Origin: Aegilops tauschii subsp. strangulata
Lineage: Eukaryota; Streptophyta; Magnoliopsida; Poales; Poaceae
Direction of reading: 5' to 3'
Length of the DNA: 64,000 nt
Assembly (NCBI RefSeq): GCF_002575655.3
Contig: NC_053037.3
Location: 445,935,793-445,999,792 of the forward strand
Shown piece after piece: positions 8,319-19,308 of this stretch. The position numbers and the translations under genes are program-made. The notes below the pieces were generated by a model that worked only from the letters and a program-made list of their open reading frames with translations, did no database searches and was not told the DNA's origin. Position 1 is the stretch's first letter; each line of letters starts with the position of its first letter.

Positions 8319-10490
8319 ATGGCTCCCAAGAAGAAGACGATCACGGTGATCGGTTCATCCGGAGCCGGACGGCCCGTACCGGTGCGGGTGAGCAGCGAGC
8401 CGGTCGCGGACAGAACCCGAGGCGCGGCCCGCGAGCACCAACATCGCTCTGGCAGCCAGAGCCTGGCGAGCGGCGTCGTTCGTGCGCGAGACGACGGGCC
8501 GCACGCCGCCAAATCCAAAGACGGAGCTGGGCCCCCCGCAGGCGGCGCGGGGCCCTCCAAGGGCGGCACCGCACCACCTACGGGTGGCGTGGCGACCTCC
8601 AAGTCGCCTACGCCGGCGCCCACGACGCGCTCTTCCCAGGGTGCGCGCGACGAGCAGCGCCACCATGCTGGGGACCCCGGGCGCCGCCGTGGGAAGAGTC
8701 CCGTGCATCACTCGTGGGACGGAGGAAGCCAACACGCCCGCCGAAATGCTGGCGGAAATGGCGTACAGCCGCAGGGCCGTGGTGGAGCTCCTTCTAACAT
8801 GGTTAGGAGTCAGAGCGCACCACAGTCCACGCAGCTTTCGCCGCCGCCCACGCCGGCAGAAGCTTTGGCGCGCGTGCAGTTGCTCCTCGACTTCCCTCCT
8901 GCTGCGGAGAAGCTCGACGAGTGGAGAGCCACCATCCGGAGCCTCGTCGGCGTCGCCAACAAAGACGAGCCGCGGCCAGCGGGGCCCTCAGGCCGATGCT
9001 CCGTCAAACCACCGCACGCCAGCGGTGGAGGGGCTGGGGGTGCTGGGACCACGGTGCATTCTCCTCCTCCACAGCAGCCACCGCGGGTGTCGATCTGTCG
9101 TGATGACGCTTGCGATAACATTTCCATAGCATGGTCCGACCCACAGACCCACCGCGACCAGTGCCAAGTTCTTCGGGAGCGAGCCCATGAAGACGCTCGA
9201 ACCACCATCGAGCGCCGGCGCGATACACGCCACCAGTCAGATAAGCGGGCGGGGCCCGCTATGGACCACCCAGTACCGGGAGGTTCCGGCGGCCTACCTT
9301 ACGAGGTGGGTTGCCCAGCCTTTACCCGTGAACTGCGGCAGTTCCAGTGGCCGTCCCACCGCACGTTCAAGCCCGACGTCGGCGAGAAGTACAACGGCAA
9401 GACCCATCCGTCAGAGTTCCTCAGCATCTACACCATCACGATGCAAGCCGCTGGAGCTTGCGACGACAAGGTGCTTGCCAATTACTTCCCGTTGGCCCAG
9501 AAACCCAATGTCATGTCTTGGTTGATGCACTTGCCAGCGGATTCCATTTCTTCTTGGGGGGATCTGCGCCATGAGTTTGTTGGTGCCTTCACTGGAGGCC
9601 ACCAAGCTCATGGCCAGGCGAGTGATTTGCATATCATTCCCCAGAAGGAAGGTGAAAACATGCGCAAGTACATACAGAGGTTCAGCCGAGTGCAATACAA
9701 CATCCCAGATGTTCATCCCGCCGCCGTGATCAACGCATTCCATCAGAATGTGCGTAATCGCAAGATGCGTGAAGAGCTGGCTATGAACAAGGTCAAGGAC
9801 ATGGCCGAACTTTACGTTCTGGCTGATAGATGCGCCCGAGCTGAAGAGGGAAGGAAGTACCCCGGCGAGGACACCGGCGCGGAAACCGACTCTACGGACG
9901 AAGACACCGCCGCCCTGACAAAGAAGGGCTGGCGTCGCAACAGGAAATGTAAGGGCAAGGCCGTGCTTGCCATCGAGGGATCCGACGACACCAGCGCCGC
10001 CAAGAAGGCCAAGGCAGACGACCCCGGCAAGGACATTGCCGGGTGCGCTGCTTGCCGGGCCTTGGCGGCTGCCGACAAGCCAGGGGGCTCCAAGAAGAAG
10101 TATTGCAAGATCCACCGCACCAAGGGCCACGACCTCCAAAACTGCCGACAAGTTGAGCTGCTTGCTGAAAAGCAAAAATCCGAGTATGAGAGGCGGGACA
10201 AGGAGAAGGGTCAGGATGGTGCTAAAGGGTCCGGCAAGAAGCGTGGCGGCCAAGGAGGCCACCGCGGCAAGGATAACCAGCAAGAGAGGCTCGCTCGGGG
10301 CCGCGACAAGAAGCAGGAAGACGATGATCATGACGAGGACGACGAGTCCGGTGAGCATGAGTTCCAGAAGGCTACGGGGGCCATGTGCGTCGATGGTGGT
10401 GCCTCGCTGCATACTTCTCACCGCCAGCTCAAGCAGTGGGCGCGTGAGATCACAGCAGCGGAGCCGTCGTTCGACGTCAGAAGCCGCTGA
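8319..10490 (+). CDS. Element A gag polyprotein
   Basis: Open frame of 723 codons starting with ATG in a good context (catcgccATGGctccc). The first ~320 residues are low-complexity, rich in Gly, Ala, Pro and Arg. A retrotransposon gag domain spans about residues 330-530 (CPAFTRELRQFQWP, then LANYFPLAQKPNVMSWLMHL and SSWGDLRHEFVGAF). A lysine-rich spacer follows, with a nucleic-acid-binding knuckle of variant form C-X2-H-X4-H-X4-C starting at Cys596 (YCKIHRTKGHDLQNC). A highly charged tail follows. Gag assembles the virus-like particle that packages element RNA in the cytoplasm. The frame ends at TGA 10488-10490, but sense coding of the next region continues in another frame from about 10466, so gag-pro was probably one reading frame now broken by a frameshift. 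Confidence 0.85.
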   Translation: MAPKKKTITVIGSSGAGRPVPVRVSSEPVADRTRGAAREHQHRSGSQSLASGVVRARDDGPHAAKSKDGAGPPAGGAGPSKGGTAPPTGGVATSKSPTPAPTTRSSQGARDEQRHHAGDPGRRRGKSPVHHSWDGGSQHARRNAGGNGVQPQGRGGAPSNMVRSQSAPQSTQLSPPPTPAEALARVQLLLDFPPAAEKLDEWRATIRSLVGVANKDEPRPAGPSGRCSVKPPHASGGGAGGAGTTVHSPPPQQPPRVSICRDDACDNISIAWSDPQTHRDQCQVLRERAHEDARTTIERRRDTRHQSDKRAGPAMDHPVPGGSGGLPYEVGCPAFTRELRQFQWPSHRTFKPDVGEKYNGKTHPSEFLSIYTITMQAAGACDDKVLANYFPLAQKPNVMSWLMHLPADSISSWGDLRHEFVGAFTGGHQAHGQASDLHIIPQKEGENMRKYIQRFSRVQYNIPDVHPAAVINAFHQNVRNRKMREELAMNKVKDMAELYVLADRCARAEEGRKYPGEDTGAETDSTDEDTAALTKKGWRRNRKCKGKAVLAIEGSDDTSAAKKAKADDPGKDIAGCAACRALAAADKPGGSKKKYCKIHRTKGHDLQNCRQVELLAEKQKSEYERRDKEKGQDGAKGSGKKRGGQGGHRGKDNQQERLARGRDKKQEDDDHDEDDESGEHEFQKATGAMCVDGGASLHTSHRQLKQWAREITAAEPSFDVRSR

Positions 10491-11234
10491 AGTGGTCTGA
10501 CACGCCTATCATCTTTGATGCCGAGGACCACCCTGATCGCACAACTGCGGTCGGGTGTTTGCCGAACGATACGCAACCTCAAGGTGAACAAGATGCTGGT
10601 CGACGGCGGGGCCGGTCTGAACTCGATCTAACCCGTTGTGATCAAAAGGCTGCAAATTCCTGATGGAGACCTCGAAGAAACGGGCATGTTTCAAGGGGTC
10701 AACCCGGGAAGGAGCCAACCGAAGGGTAAGGTCACGTTGCATGTGTCATTTGGAGGCGAGTTGAACTACAGGACGGAGAGGATTATGTTCGATGTGGCCG
10801 AGATCCCCTTGCCCTACAATGGGATCCTCGGCCGCCCGGCACTAGCCAAGTTCATGGCGGCGTCGCATTACGCCTACAACACGCTGAAGATGCCTGGGCC
10901 GATGACCATCATCACTGTTCCTTGTGACAATAAGGATGCGCTGATCTACGCCGACCTACTCTACCGGGAAGCAGTTGCAGCAACTGCCTCCAGGGCACTT
11001 GCTCCTGCCGCTGGAGCCCCGGGAGGGAAGAAGAAGACCGGCAAGACCTCTCACACCCACTCCGGCAAGCGCACCTCTCCGGAGTGTTGTGCTACCATCG
11101 AGGACGTGCCAGAGAGCTCCACCGGCAAGAGCAAGAAATCCAGAGCTGCACCGCCAGAGACCAAGAAGGTGTCTGTCAAGGAGGATGGCACGGGAGGGGC
11201 TTTCACCATAAGCTCCACCCTCGACAGCAAATAG
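10466..11234 (+). pseudogene. Element A aspartic protease region, broken
   Basis: After the frameshift at the end of gag, frame 3 reads PLKWSDTPIIFDAEDHP. A small deletion near 10565 shifts the frame again into NLKVNKMLVDGGAGLNSI, which contains the active-site triad D-G-G of retroviral-type aspartic proteases. A TAA follows at 10629-10631. The rest (ATG at 10638, 198 codons) includes GILGRPALAKFM, typical of the protease C-terminal part, then a linker rich in Lys and Ser, ending at TAG 11232-11234. The enzyme would cut the gag-pol polyprotein; it cannot be made from this copy. Confidence 0.75.
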
Positions 11235-12201
11235 GAAAGCGCGCTCGTCACTTTCCTGCGGGCGAATGTCGATGTGTTTGCATGGCAAGCATCCGACATC
11301 CCTGGTGTTCCCAGGGTAGTGATTGAGCACCATGTTGTTGTCTGTCCCCATGCGCGACCCGTCAAGCAGAAGGTCAGGATGCAAGCTTTGGAACGGCAGG
11401 AGTTCATCACAGAGGAGATCAGGAAGTTGGAAGCGGCAGGCTTGGTGAGAGGAGTGCTCCATCCGACGTGGTTGGCCAATCCGGTGGTGGTGCGCAAGGC
11501 GAATGGGAAGTGGAGACTGTGTATTGACTACACATATATCAATAAGGCTTGTCCTAAGGACCCCTTCCCGTTGCCGCGCATTGACCAGATTGTTGACTTC
11601 ACGGCCGGGTGTGATCTTTTGTCATTCCTTGGCGCCTACTCGGGCTACCACCAGATCTTCATGACAAGAGAAGACGAAGAGAAGACAACATTCATCACCC
11701 CATGTGGTACGTATTGCTTTTTACGGATGCCTTTCGGGTTGAAGGGTGCTGGCTCAACATTCGCAAGGGCGGTCCAAATTGGTTTTGAGCCCCAGCTACA
11801 TAGAAATATGGAAGCCTATATGGATGACATAGTGGTCAAAACCAAGGACAGAGCAACTCTTGTACAAGACTTAGAAGAGACGTTTGCAAACCTGCGCAAG
11901 ATCAACCTCAAGTTGAACCCTGAGAAGTGTGTCTTCGGCATTCCGTCCGGCAAGCTTCTCGGGTTCTTTGTGTCACAGCGTGGGATCGAGGCAAACCCAG
12001 ACAATATCAAGGCTATCGAGCAAATTGAGGCGCCCAAGCGGATCAAGGATGTGTGTCGGCTCACTGGCTGCGTTGCCGCCATGAGCAGGTTCATCTCCAA
12101 GTCTGCCGAGCGCGCCCTCCCCTTTTTCAAAATCTTGAAAAAGGCGGGACCGATGGAATGGACCCCAGAGGCTGAAGCAGCGCTGCAAGATTTGAAGAGG
12201 T
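11235..12201 (+). pseudogene. Element A reverse transcriptase, interrupted by element B
   Basis: The frame after the 11232 stop reads through the RT domain. Recognisable blocks are VRKANGKWRLCIDYTYINKA, the FPLPRIDQIVD block, SGYHQIFM, RMPFGLKGAGSTFARA, and the catalytic box YMDDIVV near 11818, whose aspartates bind metal. Conserved tether motifs LNPEKCVFGI and LGFFVSQRGIEANPDNI follow. The domain runs into EAALQDLKR at 12200, where element B enters. After B and one GAGGT copy the same codon is completed at 46654. The last 60 codons of the apparent ORF (12202-12383) are LTR of B, not polymerase. Confidence 0.85.
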
Positions 12202-12380
12202 TGTCGGCGTTCTGGGAACGGGGGTCCCCAGACTTGCCTGCCTGCGGCCCATGGTGTGTCTCTGCGCATGGGCCCGTACGACCCATCTTCATCAACAAGG
12301 CATTCAAGACCCTCGCGAGGGGCCAAGCCTCGCGAGGCAGACGACACAAGACCTCCTCAGGAGCGGCCTCACCAGGTTGG
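12202..12380 (+). repeat. Element B 5' LTR, first piece
   Basis: Matches 45729-45907 of the 3' LTR base for base apart from a few substitutions; both pieces are 179 bp. It ends with gttgg (12376-12380), which is the target site duplicated by element C. Confidence 0.9.
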
Positions 12381-14045
12381 TGATGTCTACTACACAACCT
12401 TCTTCTTGTAGACGTTGTTGGGCCTCCAAGTGCAGAGGTTTGTAGGACAGTAGCAAATTTCCCTCAAGTGGATGACCTAAGGTTTATCAATCCGTGGGAG
12501 GCGTAGGATGAAGATGGTCTCTCTCAAGCAACCCTACAATCAAATAACTAAGAGTCTCTTGTGTCCCCAACACACCCAATACAATGGTAAATTGTATAGG
12601 TGCACTAGTTCGGTGAAGAGATGGTGATACCAGTGCAATATGGATGGTAGATATAGGTTTTTGTAATCTGAAAATATAAAAACAGCAAGGTAACTAATGA
12701 TAAAAGTGAGCGTAAACGGTATTGCAATGCTAGGAAACAAGGCCTAGGGTTCATACTTTCACTAGTGCAAGTTCTCTCAACAATAATAACTAATTGGATC
12801 ATATAACTATCCCTCAACATGCAACAAAGAGTCACTAATAGCGGAGAACAAACGAAGAGATTATTGTAGGGTACGAAACCACCTCAAAGTTATCCTTTCT
12901 GATCGATCTATTCAAGAGTCCGTAGTAAAATAACACGAAGCTATTATTTCCGTTCCATCTATCATAGAGTTCGTACTAGAATAACACCTTACGACACAAA
13001 TCAACCAAAACCCTAATGTCACCTAGATACTCCAATGTCACCTCAAGTATCCGTGGGTATGATTATACGATATGCATCACACAATCTCAGATTCATCTAT
13101 TCAACCAACACAAAGAACTTCAAAGAGTGCCCCAAAGTTTCTACCGGAGAGTCAAGACGAAAACGTGTGCCAACCCCTATGCGTAGATTCCCAAGGTCAC
13201 GGAACCCGCAAGCTGATCACCAAAACATACATCAAGTGAATCAATAGAATACCCCATTGTCACCACGGGTATCCCACGCAAGACATACATCAAGTGTTCT
13301 CAAATCCTTAAAGACTCAATCCAATAAGATAACTTCAAAGGGAAACCTCAATCCATTACAAGAGATAGAGGGGGAGAAACATCATAAGATCCAACTATAA
13401 TAGCAAAGCTCGCGATACATCAAGATCGTGCCAAATCAAGAACACGAGAGAGAGAGATCAAATACATAGCTACTGGTACATACCCTCAGCCCCGAGGGTG
13501 AACTACTCCCTTCTCGTCATGGAGAGCGCCGAGATGATGAATATGGCCACCGGTGAGGGATCCCCCCTCCGGTAGGGTGCCGGAACAGGGTCCCGATTGG
13601 TTTTTGGTGGCTACAGAGGCTTGCGGCAGCGGAACTCCCGATCTATTCTGCTCCCCGATGTTTTTAGGATATATGGGAATATATAGGCGAAAGAAGTCGG
13701 TCAGGGGAGCCACGAGGGGCCCACGAGGGTGGAGGGCACACCCAGGGGCGGTGGGCGCGCCCCCCTGCCTCGTGCCTTCCTCGTTGCTTCCCTTACGTAC
13801 ACTCCAAGTCTTCTAGATTGTTTCTGTTCCAAAAATAACTCTCCTGAAGGTTTCATTCCGTTTGATATTCCTTTTTTGCGAAATACTGAAACAAGGGAAA
13901 AAACAGGAACTGGCACTGGGCTCTGGGTCAATAGGTTACTCCCAAAAATAATATAAAAGTGTTTAGTAAAGCCCATAAACATCCAAAACATATAATATAA
14001 TAGCATGAATACTTCATAAATTATAGATACGTTGGAGACGTATCA
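12381..14045 (-). repeat. 3' LTR of element C
   Basis: Left-hand LTR, which is downstream in C's own orientation. It includes a GA-rich microsatellite near 13446 (CT-rich on the element's strand) and the word ccgccgcaagcctctgtagccacc on the element's strand, shared with all copies of this LTR in the window (19309, 21412, 26934, 28969). Confidence 0.92.
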
Positions 14046-14059
14046 GCATCCCCAAGCTT
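14046..14059 (-). other. Polypurine tract of element C
   Basis: On the minus strand AAGCTTGGGGATGC directly abuts the 3' LTR start. Similar words recur inside the element (15881, 15938, 16616, 16672, 18136, 18212). Confidence 0.7.
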
Positions 14060-17000
14060 AATTCCTGCTCGTCCTCGAGTAGGTAAATGATAAAATAAAT
14101 AATTTATGAAGTGTGAATGCTAGCAGGTGCACAAGTTTGATCAATGATAATTTCAATCACCTTTTCTAGCATCATTATATGTCATAACAATAGCTCAACT
14201 CATAGAACTTTTCATGATCAAGTAACAAGCTATTCACATGTTGAAGTATAGATCATAAACTTTCTTGAAAACTAACAAACCATGTTATTAGTCATCAAAC
14301 AATTACAATTCATCTTATTTTCAGGGAGGGTCTATGTCAGAGCTTTGATTCAGCAAACTTCACATACTCAACTATCATTTAGTCTTCCATGATTGCTACC
14401 ACTCAAAGCATATTTTTAGAACAAATAGCATCCATCAAACACAGAGAAAGATAGGGGCTTAATGTTTCACCTCCCAACTTATTTATCATATAGATAATTG
14501 TCAACAATAATAATTCATGATCAAATATATTTGAATGGCCATATATGCTTAGATCTTTCCATCAGATGGTGCTTGCCAACTAAAGAGTAGGTTGGAATGA
14601 GAAGGAATACTACTGACTCTTGCATAAAAGTAAAAGATAGGCCCTTCACAGAGGGAAGCAGGGATTTGCAGAAGTGCCAGAGCTCGAAGCAAAAATATAG
14701 ATGAAAATAATTTTGAGAGGTATGCTTTCATTGTCAAAATATCGACCAAGAGTTCCCAATATATTCCATGCTACATACATTATAGGCGGTTCCCACGCAG
14801 AAAGGTAAAGTTTTTACTCCCCCTCCACCAACATTCACACTCCACGGCTTGTCCGAAACAACGGGTGCCGTCCAACTATCAACATTCCCCGGGGAGTTTG
14901 GTTTAAATTATTTTTAATTTTTTTTTGATCTTTTGATCATAGGACTGGGCATCCCAGTTACCAGCCATTTTCTCGTGAATGATGAGCGGAGTCCACTCAT
15001 CGTGAGAATAACCCACCTAGCATGGAAGATACTGAGAGCCCCTAGTCGCTACATGAGCAATTCGGGCATACAAAACAGATTATTATTTGAAGGTTTAGAG
15101 TTTGGCACATGCAAATTTACTTGGAACGGCAGGTAAATACCGCATATAGGTAGATATGGTGGACACTCATGGAAGAAACTTGGTTCAAGGAGTTTGGATG
15201 CACAAGCAGTATTCCCGCTTAGTACAGATATTTTGGCTAGCAAAGGATTCTAAATTGCAAGCACCACATGTTAGAGGATCCATAACAATATAACTTCTAT
15301 ACAAATATACCCAAGCATAACTCATTATGTTCTCTTCCTTGTCCAACTTCAACTAATTTGCTCAGGTTTGAAAATAATTAATGGGGATCACAATCATAGA
15401 AGATGTCCAAGATAGTATATTTATATGTGGAATCTCTCTTCCTTCAATATTCTTTCATGAATTGTTCAAGTGACCAATACAATGTTTGCTAACCTTCAAT
15501 AAATTTACCACCTCTACATCTTATATGTGAAGTCATTACTCCCCATGGGATAAGCATATGAAACATATATAATTTCAGATTTATGACATTCAAATCATTC
15601 AACCATTTACTCATAGGATATAAGTGAAGCACACGAGTAAATGACAAACTACTCCAAAAAGATATAAGTGAAGATCAATGAGTAGTTAAATAATTATGTA
15701 GCTATGTGAAGACTCTCTCTCATTTAAGAATTTCAGATCTTGGGATATTATTCAAACAACAAGAAAAATAAAATAAAATGACATTTCAAGGATAGCACTC
15801 ATCATGTGAAGAAGCAAAAACTTAGGCTCAACCGAAACTAACCGATAATTGTTGAAGAAGAAAGGTGGGATGCCTACCGGGGCATCCCCATGCTTAGATG
15901 CTTGAGACTTCTTGAAATATTATCTTGGGTTGCCTTGGGCATCCCCAAGCTTGAACTTTTGCGTCTCCTTAATTCCTTTTATATCACGGTTTCCTAAATC
16001 TCGAAAGCTTCATCCACACCAAACTCAACAAGAACTCGTGAGATAAGTTAGTATAAACCAATGCAAAAACCTTATCATTATCTACTGTAGCAAATCACAA
16101 AAATTATTATTCAACATTGCATACTAAATCTCTCTGCATATTTAATACTCCTATCCTCAAATAGAATCATTAAACAAACAAACATATGCAAACAATGCAA
16201 ACATAACAGCAATCTGCCAAAACAGTACAGTCTGTAAAGAATGCAAGATTCATCATACTTCCCTAACTCCAAACATTATGAAATTCTACCACACTGTAGA
16301 AAATTTATCAGAGCTCAATATGCAAAAAGTTTCAACATTTTATCATATTCTGACTTTTCTAGGGAATTTTTGCAACAGCGGTAAACTTTCAGTTTTGAAA
16401 CAGCAACATGTATACTTGCAAAATAAGCATGGTAAAGGCTATCCTTGACATTTTTATTGAAAATAAAGATGCAAAACATTATTCTAACTAACATCAAGAA
16501 AATAATAACAAAATAAAATGACGCTCCAAGAAAAACACATATCATGTGGTGAATAAAAATATAGCTCCAAGTAAAGTTACCGATGAACGAAGACGAAAGA
16601 GGGGATGCCATCCGGGGCATCCCCATGCTTAGGCTCTTGGTTGTCCTTGAATATTACCTTGGGGTGCCTCGGGCATCCCCAAGCTTAGTCTCTTGCCACT
16701 CCTTATTCCATAGTCCATCGAATCTTTACCCAAAACTTGAAAACTTCACAACACAAAACTAACAGAAAATCTCGTGAGCTCCGTTAGCGAAAGAAAACAA
16801 AACACCACTTCAAGGTACTGTAATGAACTCATTCTTTATTTTTATTGGTGTTAAATATACTGTATTCCAACTTCTCTATGGTTTATAAACTATTTTACTA
16901 GCCATAGATTCATCAAAATAAGCAAACAACACACGAAAAACAGAATCTGTCAAAAACAGAACAGTCTGTAGTAATCTGTAACTAACGCAAACTTCTGGAA

Positions 17001-17348
17001 CTCAAAAACTTCTACCAAAATAGGAAGACCTATATAATTTGTTTATTGATCTACTGCAATTGGAATGAGTATTTTATCACGTTCTGGTGATTTTAAACAA
17101 TTGTTTTTGTGAACAGAAAGTTTCTGTAATTTTCAGCAGGATCAAATAACTATCATCCAAGAAGATCCTATAGGTCTTATTTGGCACAAACACTAATTAA
17201 AACATAAAACCACATCTAACCAGAGGCTAGATGAAAGATTTATTACTAAACATAACCAAAAAGCAAGAAACGAAAATAAAATTGGGTTGCCTCCCAACAA
17301 GCGCTAACGTTTAACGCCCCTAGCTAGGCATGATGATTTCAATGATGC
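14060..17348 (-). other. Element C 3' non-coding region
   Basis: About 3.3 kb, AT-rich, without a credible ORF. It contains two copies of a paired motif in which a PPT-like word and its near inverse flank a 40 to 60-bp spacer (15860-15955 and 16600-16690). A block near 14450-14680 (agaaagataggggctt, aagtaaaagataggccctt) is shared with the 3' non-coding part of element D near 56500-56740. Confidence 0.6.
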
Positions 17349-19187
17349 TCACATAAAAGATAATAATTGAAACATAAAGAGAGCATCATGAAGAGTATGA
17401 CTAGCACATTTAAGTCTAACCCACTTCCTATGCATAGGGATTTTGTGAGCAAACAACTTATGGGAACAATAATCAACTAGCATAGGAAGGCAAAACAAGC
17501 ATAACTTTGAAACTTTAAGCACACAGAGAGGAAACTTGGTATTATTGCAATTCCTACAAGCATATATTCCTCCCTCATAATAATTTTCAGTAGCATCATG
17601 AATTAATTCAACAATATAACTATCACATAAAGCATTCTTTTCATGATCTACAAGCATAGAAAATTTACTACTCTCCACATAAGCAAAATTCTTCTTATTC
17701 GGAATAGTGGGAGTATCATAAGAAACCCGAATACTATAAATTGTTTCCACATTAAAAGAGTAATGTTCAGAAATAGGGTAATCATAATCATGACAAGTTT
17801 TATAAATATAATCATCACTACTTTTTATAGCATAAGTTTCATCACAATAATCATCATAAGTAGCAACTTTGTTCTCATCATAATCGATTGAAACCTCTTC
17901 CAAGATAGCGGACTCATTACTAAATAAAGTCATGACCTCTCCAAATCCACTTTCATAATTGTAACAATAAGATTCAACACCCTCCAAAATAGTGGGATCA
18001 TTACTTCCTAAAGTTGACACTCTTCCAAACCCACTTTCATCAATATAATCATCATAAGTAGGAGGCATGCTATCATAATAACAAATTTGCATATCAAAAC
18101 TTGGGAGGCTAAAAACATCATCTTCATTAAACATAGCATCCCCAAGCTTGGTACAAACATTAATTTCAGCAAATATATTCTCAAATATGTCATTCTCATC
18201 AAACATAGCTTCCCCAAGCTTGGGCCTTTTCATATCATAAGCATAATCACTCTCATCATTAATAGTATGGATAGCACCAATAGTATAGCAATTATCATCA
18301 TCACGATGAGTAGTAGGAGCAACATCATTTGGGAGGGATACCTTTTTACCTTTGCTTCTCCGTCTTTTATTTTTCTTCTTCACATCATGTGTGGGTTTAA
18401 TCCTCTTTTTGGAGCTCCTTATTAATGAGATTGGTTGGATATAAGGCTCCTCCTCATTACCTGATTCATCATAAGAAATAATAGAAGGATATTGGGAAGT
18501 CTCTTCCCTTTCATTAGTATTCTCTTCATCCTCTATTTGTTTTCTTTTCTTTATGTAATTGGCAACATAAGGATTTTCAATGCAAGTCACCGCACAATAC
18601 ATATAAATTTCCTCTAGATCAAAATCAAGAAGTTTATAACGGGCAAATTCTGGAAGATAGTTAGTTATACGTTTCATTTCTTCATAACCCATAAGCAAAC
18701 TAAGTTCATTATGATGTGCAAGGTAAATCAAGTCATCACAATTTTTGGAAACGATTAGATCATGAAACAATTTGCATCGGATGGTTAAATGACCACGTTC
18801 ATTGCAAAGTTCACAAGTACGGCTAAGAAAATTTAAATTTTTAGCACAAACATCTAGCCTTTCTTGCAACCATTTGGTTTCTAAATACTTATGCCTCTTA
18901 CAAAATCTATCTTCCCTTTTTGGTATGTATTTGCAAACTCTACGCACTCCACAAAAATCAACATGCTTATAAGAGACATTTTCATCATGACTAGTGCAAT
19001 CATCATTAGTACTATGGATATTGAAAGAGTTCATAATAACAACATTGCAATCATGCTCATCATTCAAAGATTTAGTGCCAAGCATTTTAATGCATTCTCC
19101 TTCTAACACTTTGGCACAATTTTCCTTTCCATCATACTCACGAAAGATATTAAAAAGATGAAGCGTATGAGACAAACTTAATTCCAT
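17349..19187 (-). CDS. Element C gag-like protein with zinc knuckle
   Basis: Open frame on the minus strand. I choose the ATG at 19187 (MELSLSHTLHLFNIF) because the related ORF of element E starts at the same place; an in-frame ATG at 19250 would add 21 residues. A classical nucleocapsid knuckle C-X2-C-X4-H-X4-C (CELCNERGHLTIRC) is encoded at 18774-18815. A basic stretch rich in Lys and Arg (near 18340-18420) may be a nuclear or nucleic-acid-binding signal. Two KLGxAMFxExDxF repeats and two ESGFGxVxTLxSN repeats follow. The C-terminal ~60 residues are cysteine-rich (YACRNCN, CLFCLP, KLFAHKIPMHRKWVRLKC) and strongly conserved in element E. There is no protease or polymerase domain. The best reading is a gag-like packaging protein of a non-autonomous element; sequence outside the knuckle is unfamiliar to me. 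Confidence 0.7.
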   Translation of the reverse strand: MELSLSHTLHLFNIFREYDGKENCAKVLEGECIKMLGTKSLNDEHDCNVVIMNSFNIHSTNDDCTSHDENVSYKHVDFCGVRRVCKYIPKREDRFCKRHKYLETKWLQERLDVCAKNLNFLSRTCELCNERGHLTIRCKLFHDLIVSKNCDDLIYLAHHNELSLLMGYEEMKRITNYLPEFARYKLLDFDLEEIYMYCAVTCIENPYVANYIKKRKQIEDEENTNEREETSQYPSIISYDESGNEEEPYIQPISLIRSSKKRIKPTHDVKKKNKRRRSKGKKVSLPNDVAPTTHRDDDNCYTIGAIHTINDESDYAYDMKRPKLGEAMFDENDIFENIFAEINVCTKLGDAMFNEDDVFSLPSFDMQICYYDSMPPTYDDYIDESGFGRVSTLGSNDPTILEGVESYCYNYESGFGEVMTLFSNESAILEEVSIDYDENKVATYDDYCDETYAIKSSDDYIYKTCHDYDYPISEHYSFNVETIYSIRVSYDTPTIPNKKNFAYVESSKFSMLVDHEKNALCDSYIVELIHDATENYYEGGIYACRNCNNTKFPLCVLKVSKLCLFCLPMLVDYCSHKLFAHKIPMHRKWVRLKCASHTLHDALFMFQLLSFM

Positions 19188-19280
19188 TTTTTGTATTTTT
19201 TTATAAGATAAACTAGTGATAAAACAAGAAACAAAAAGATTCAATTGCAAGATCTAAAGATATACCTTCAAGCACTCACC

Positions 19281-19298
19281 TCCCCGGCAACGGCGCCA
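19281..19298 (-). other. Primer-binding site of element C (tRNA-Asp type)
   Basis: Minus-strand TGGCGCCGTTGCCGGGGA, complementary to the 3' end of plant tRNA-Asp (ends CCGGCAACGGCGCCA), lies 10 bp inside the 5' LTR end. Confidence 0.85.
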
Positions 19299-19308
19299 GA
19301 AAAGAGCT

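Noticed and set aside
9411..10421. 336-codon minus-strand ORF with many hydrophobic leucine/valine runs, looking like a membrane protein
   Set aside because: It is the exact antisense of the Lys/Asp/Glu-rich gag of element A; complementary codons give Leu, Val and Phe. No promoter, domain or independent support.
12202..12383. Last 60 codons of the 369-codon RT ORF as part of the polymerase
   Set aside because: They are B's LTR translated in frame after the insertion point; the real continuation is at 46654.
19281..19298. tRNA-Asp gene fragment
   Set aside because: Only the 18 nt complementary to the tRNA 3' end are present, beside an LTR; it is a primer-binding site (also 23094 and 63376).
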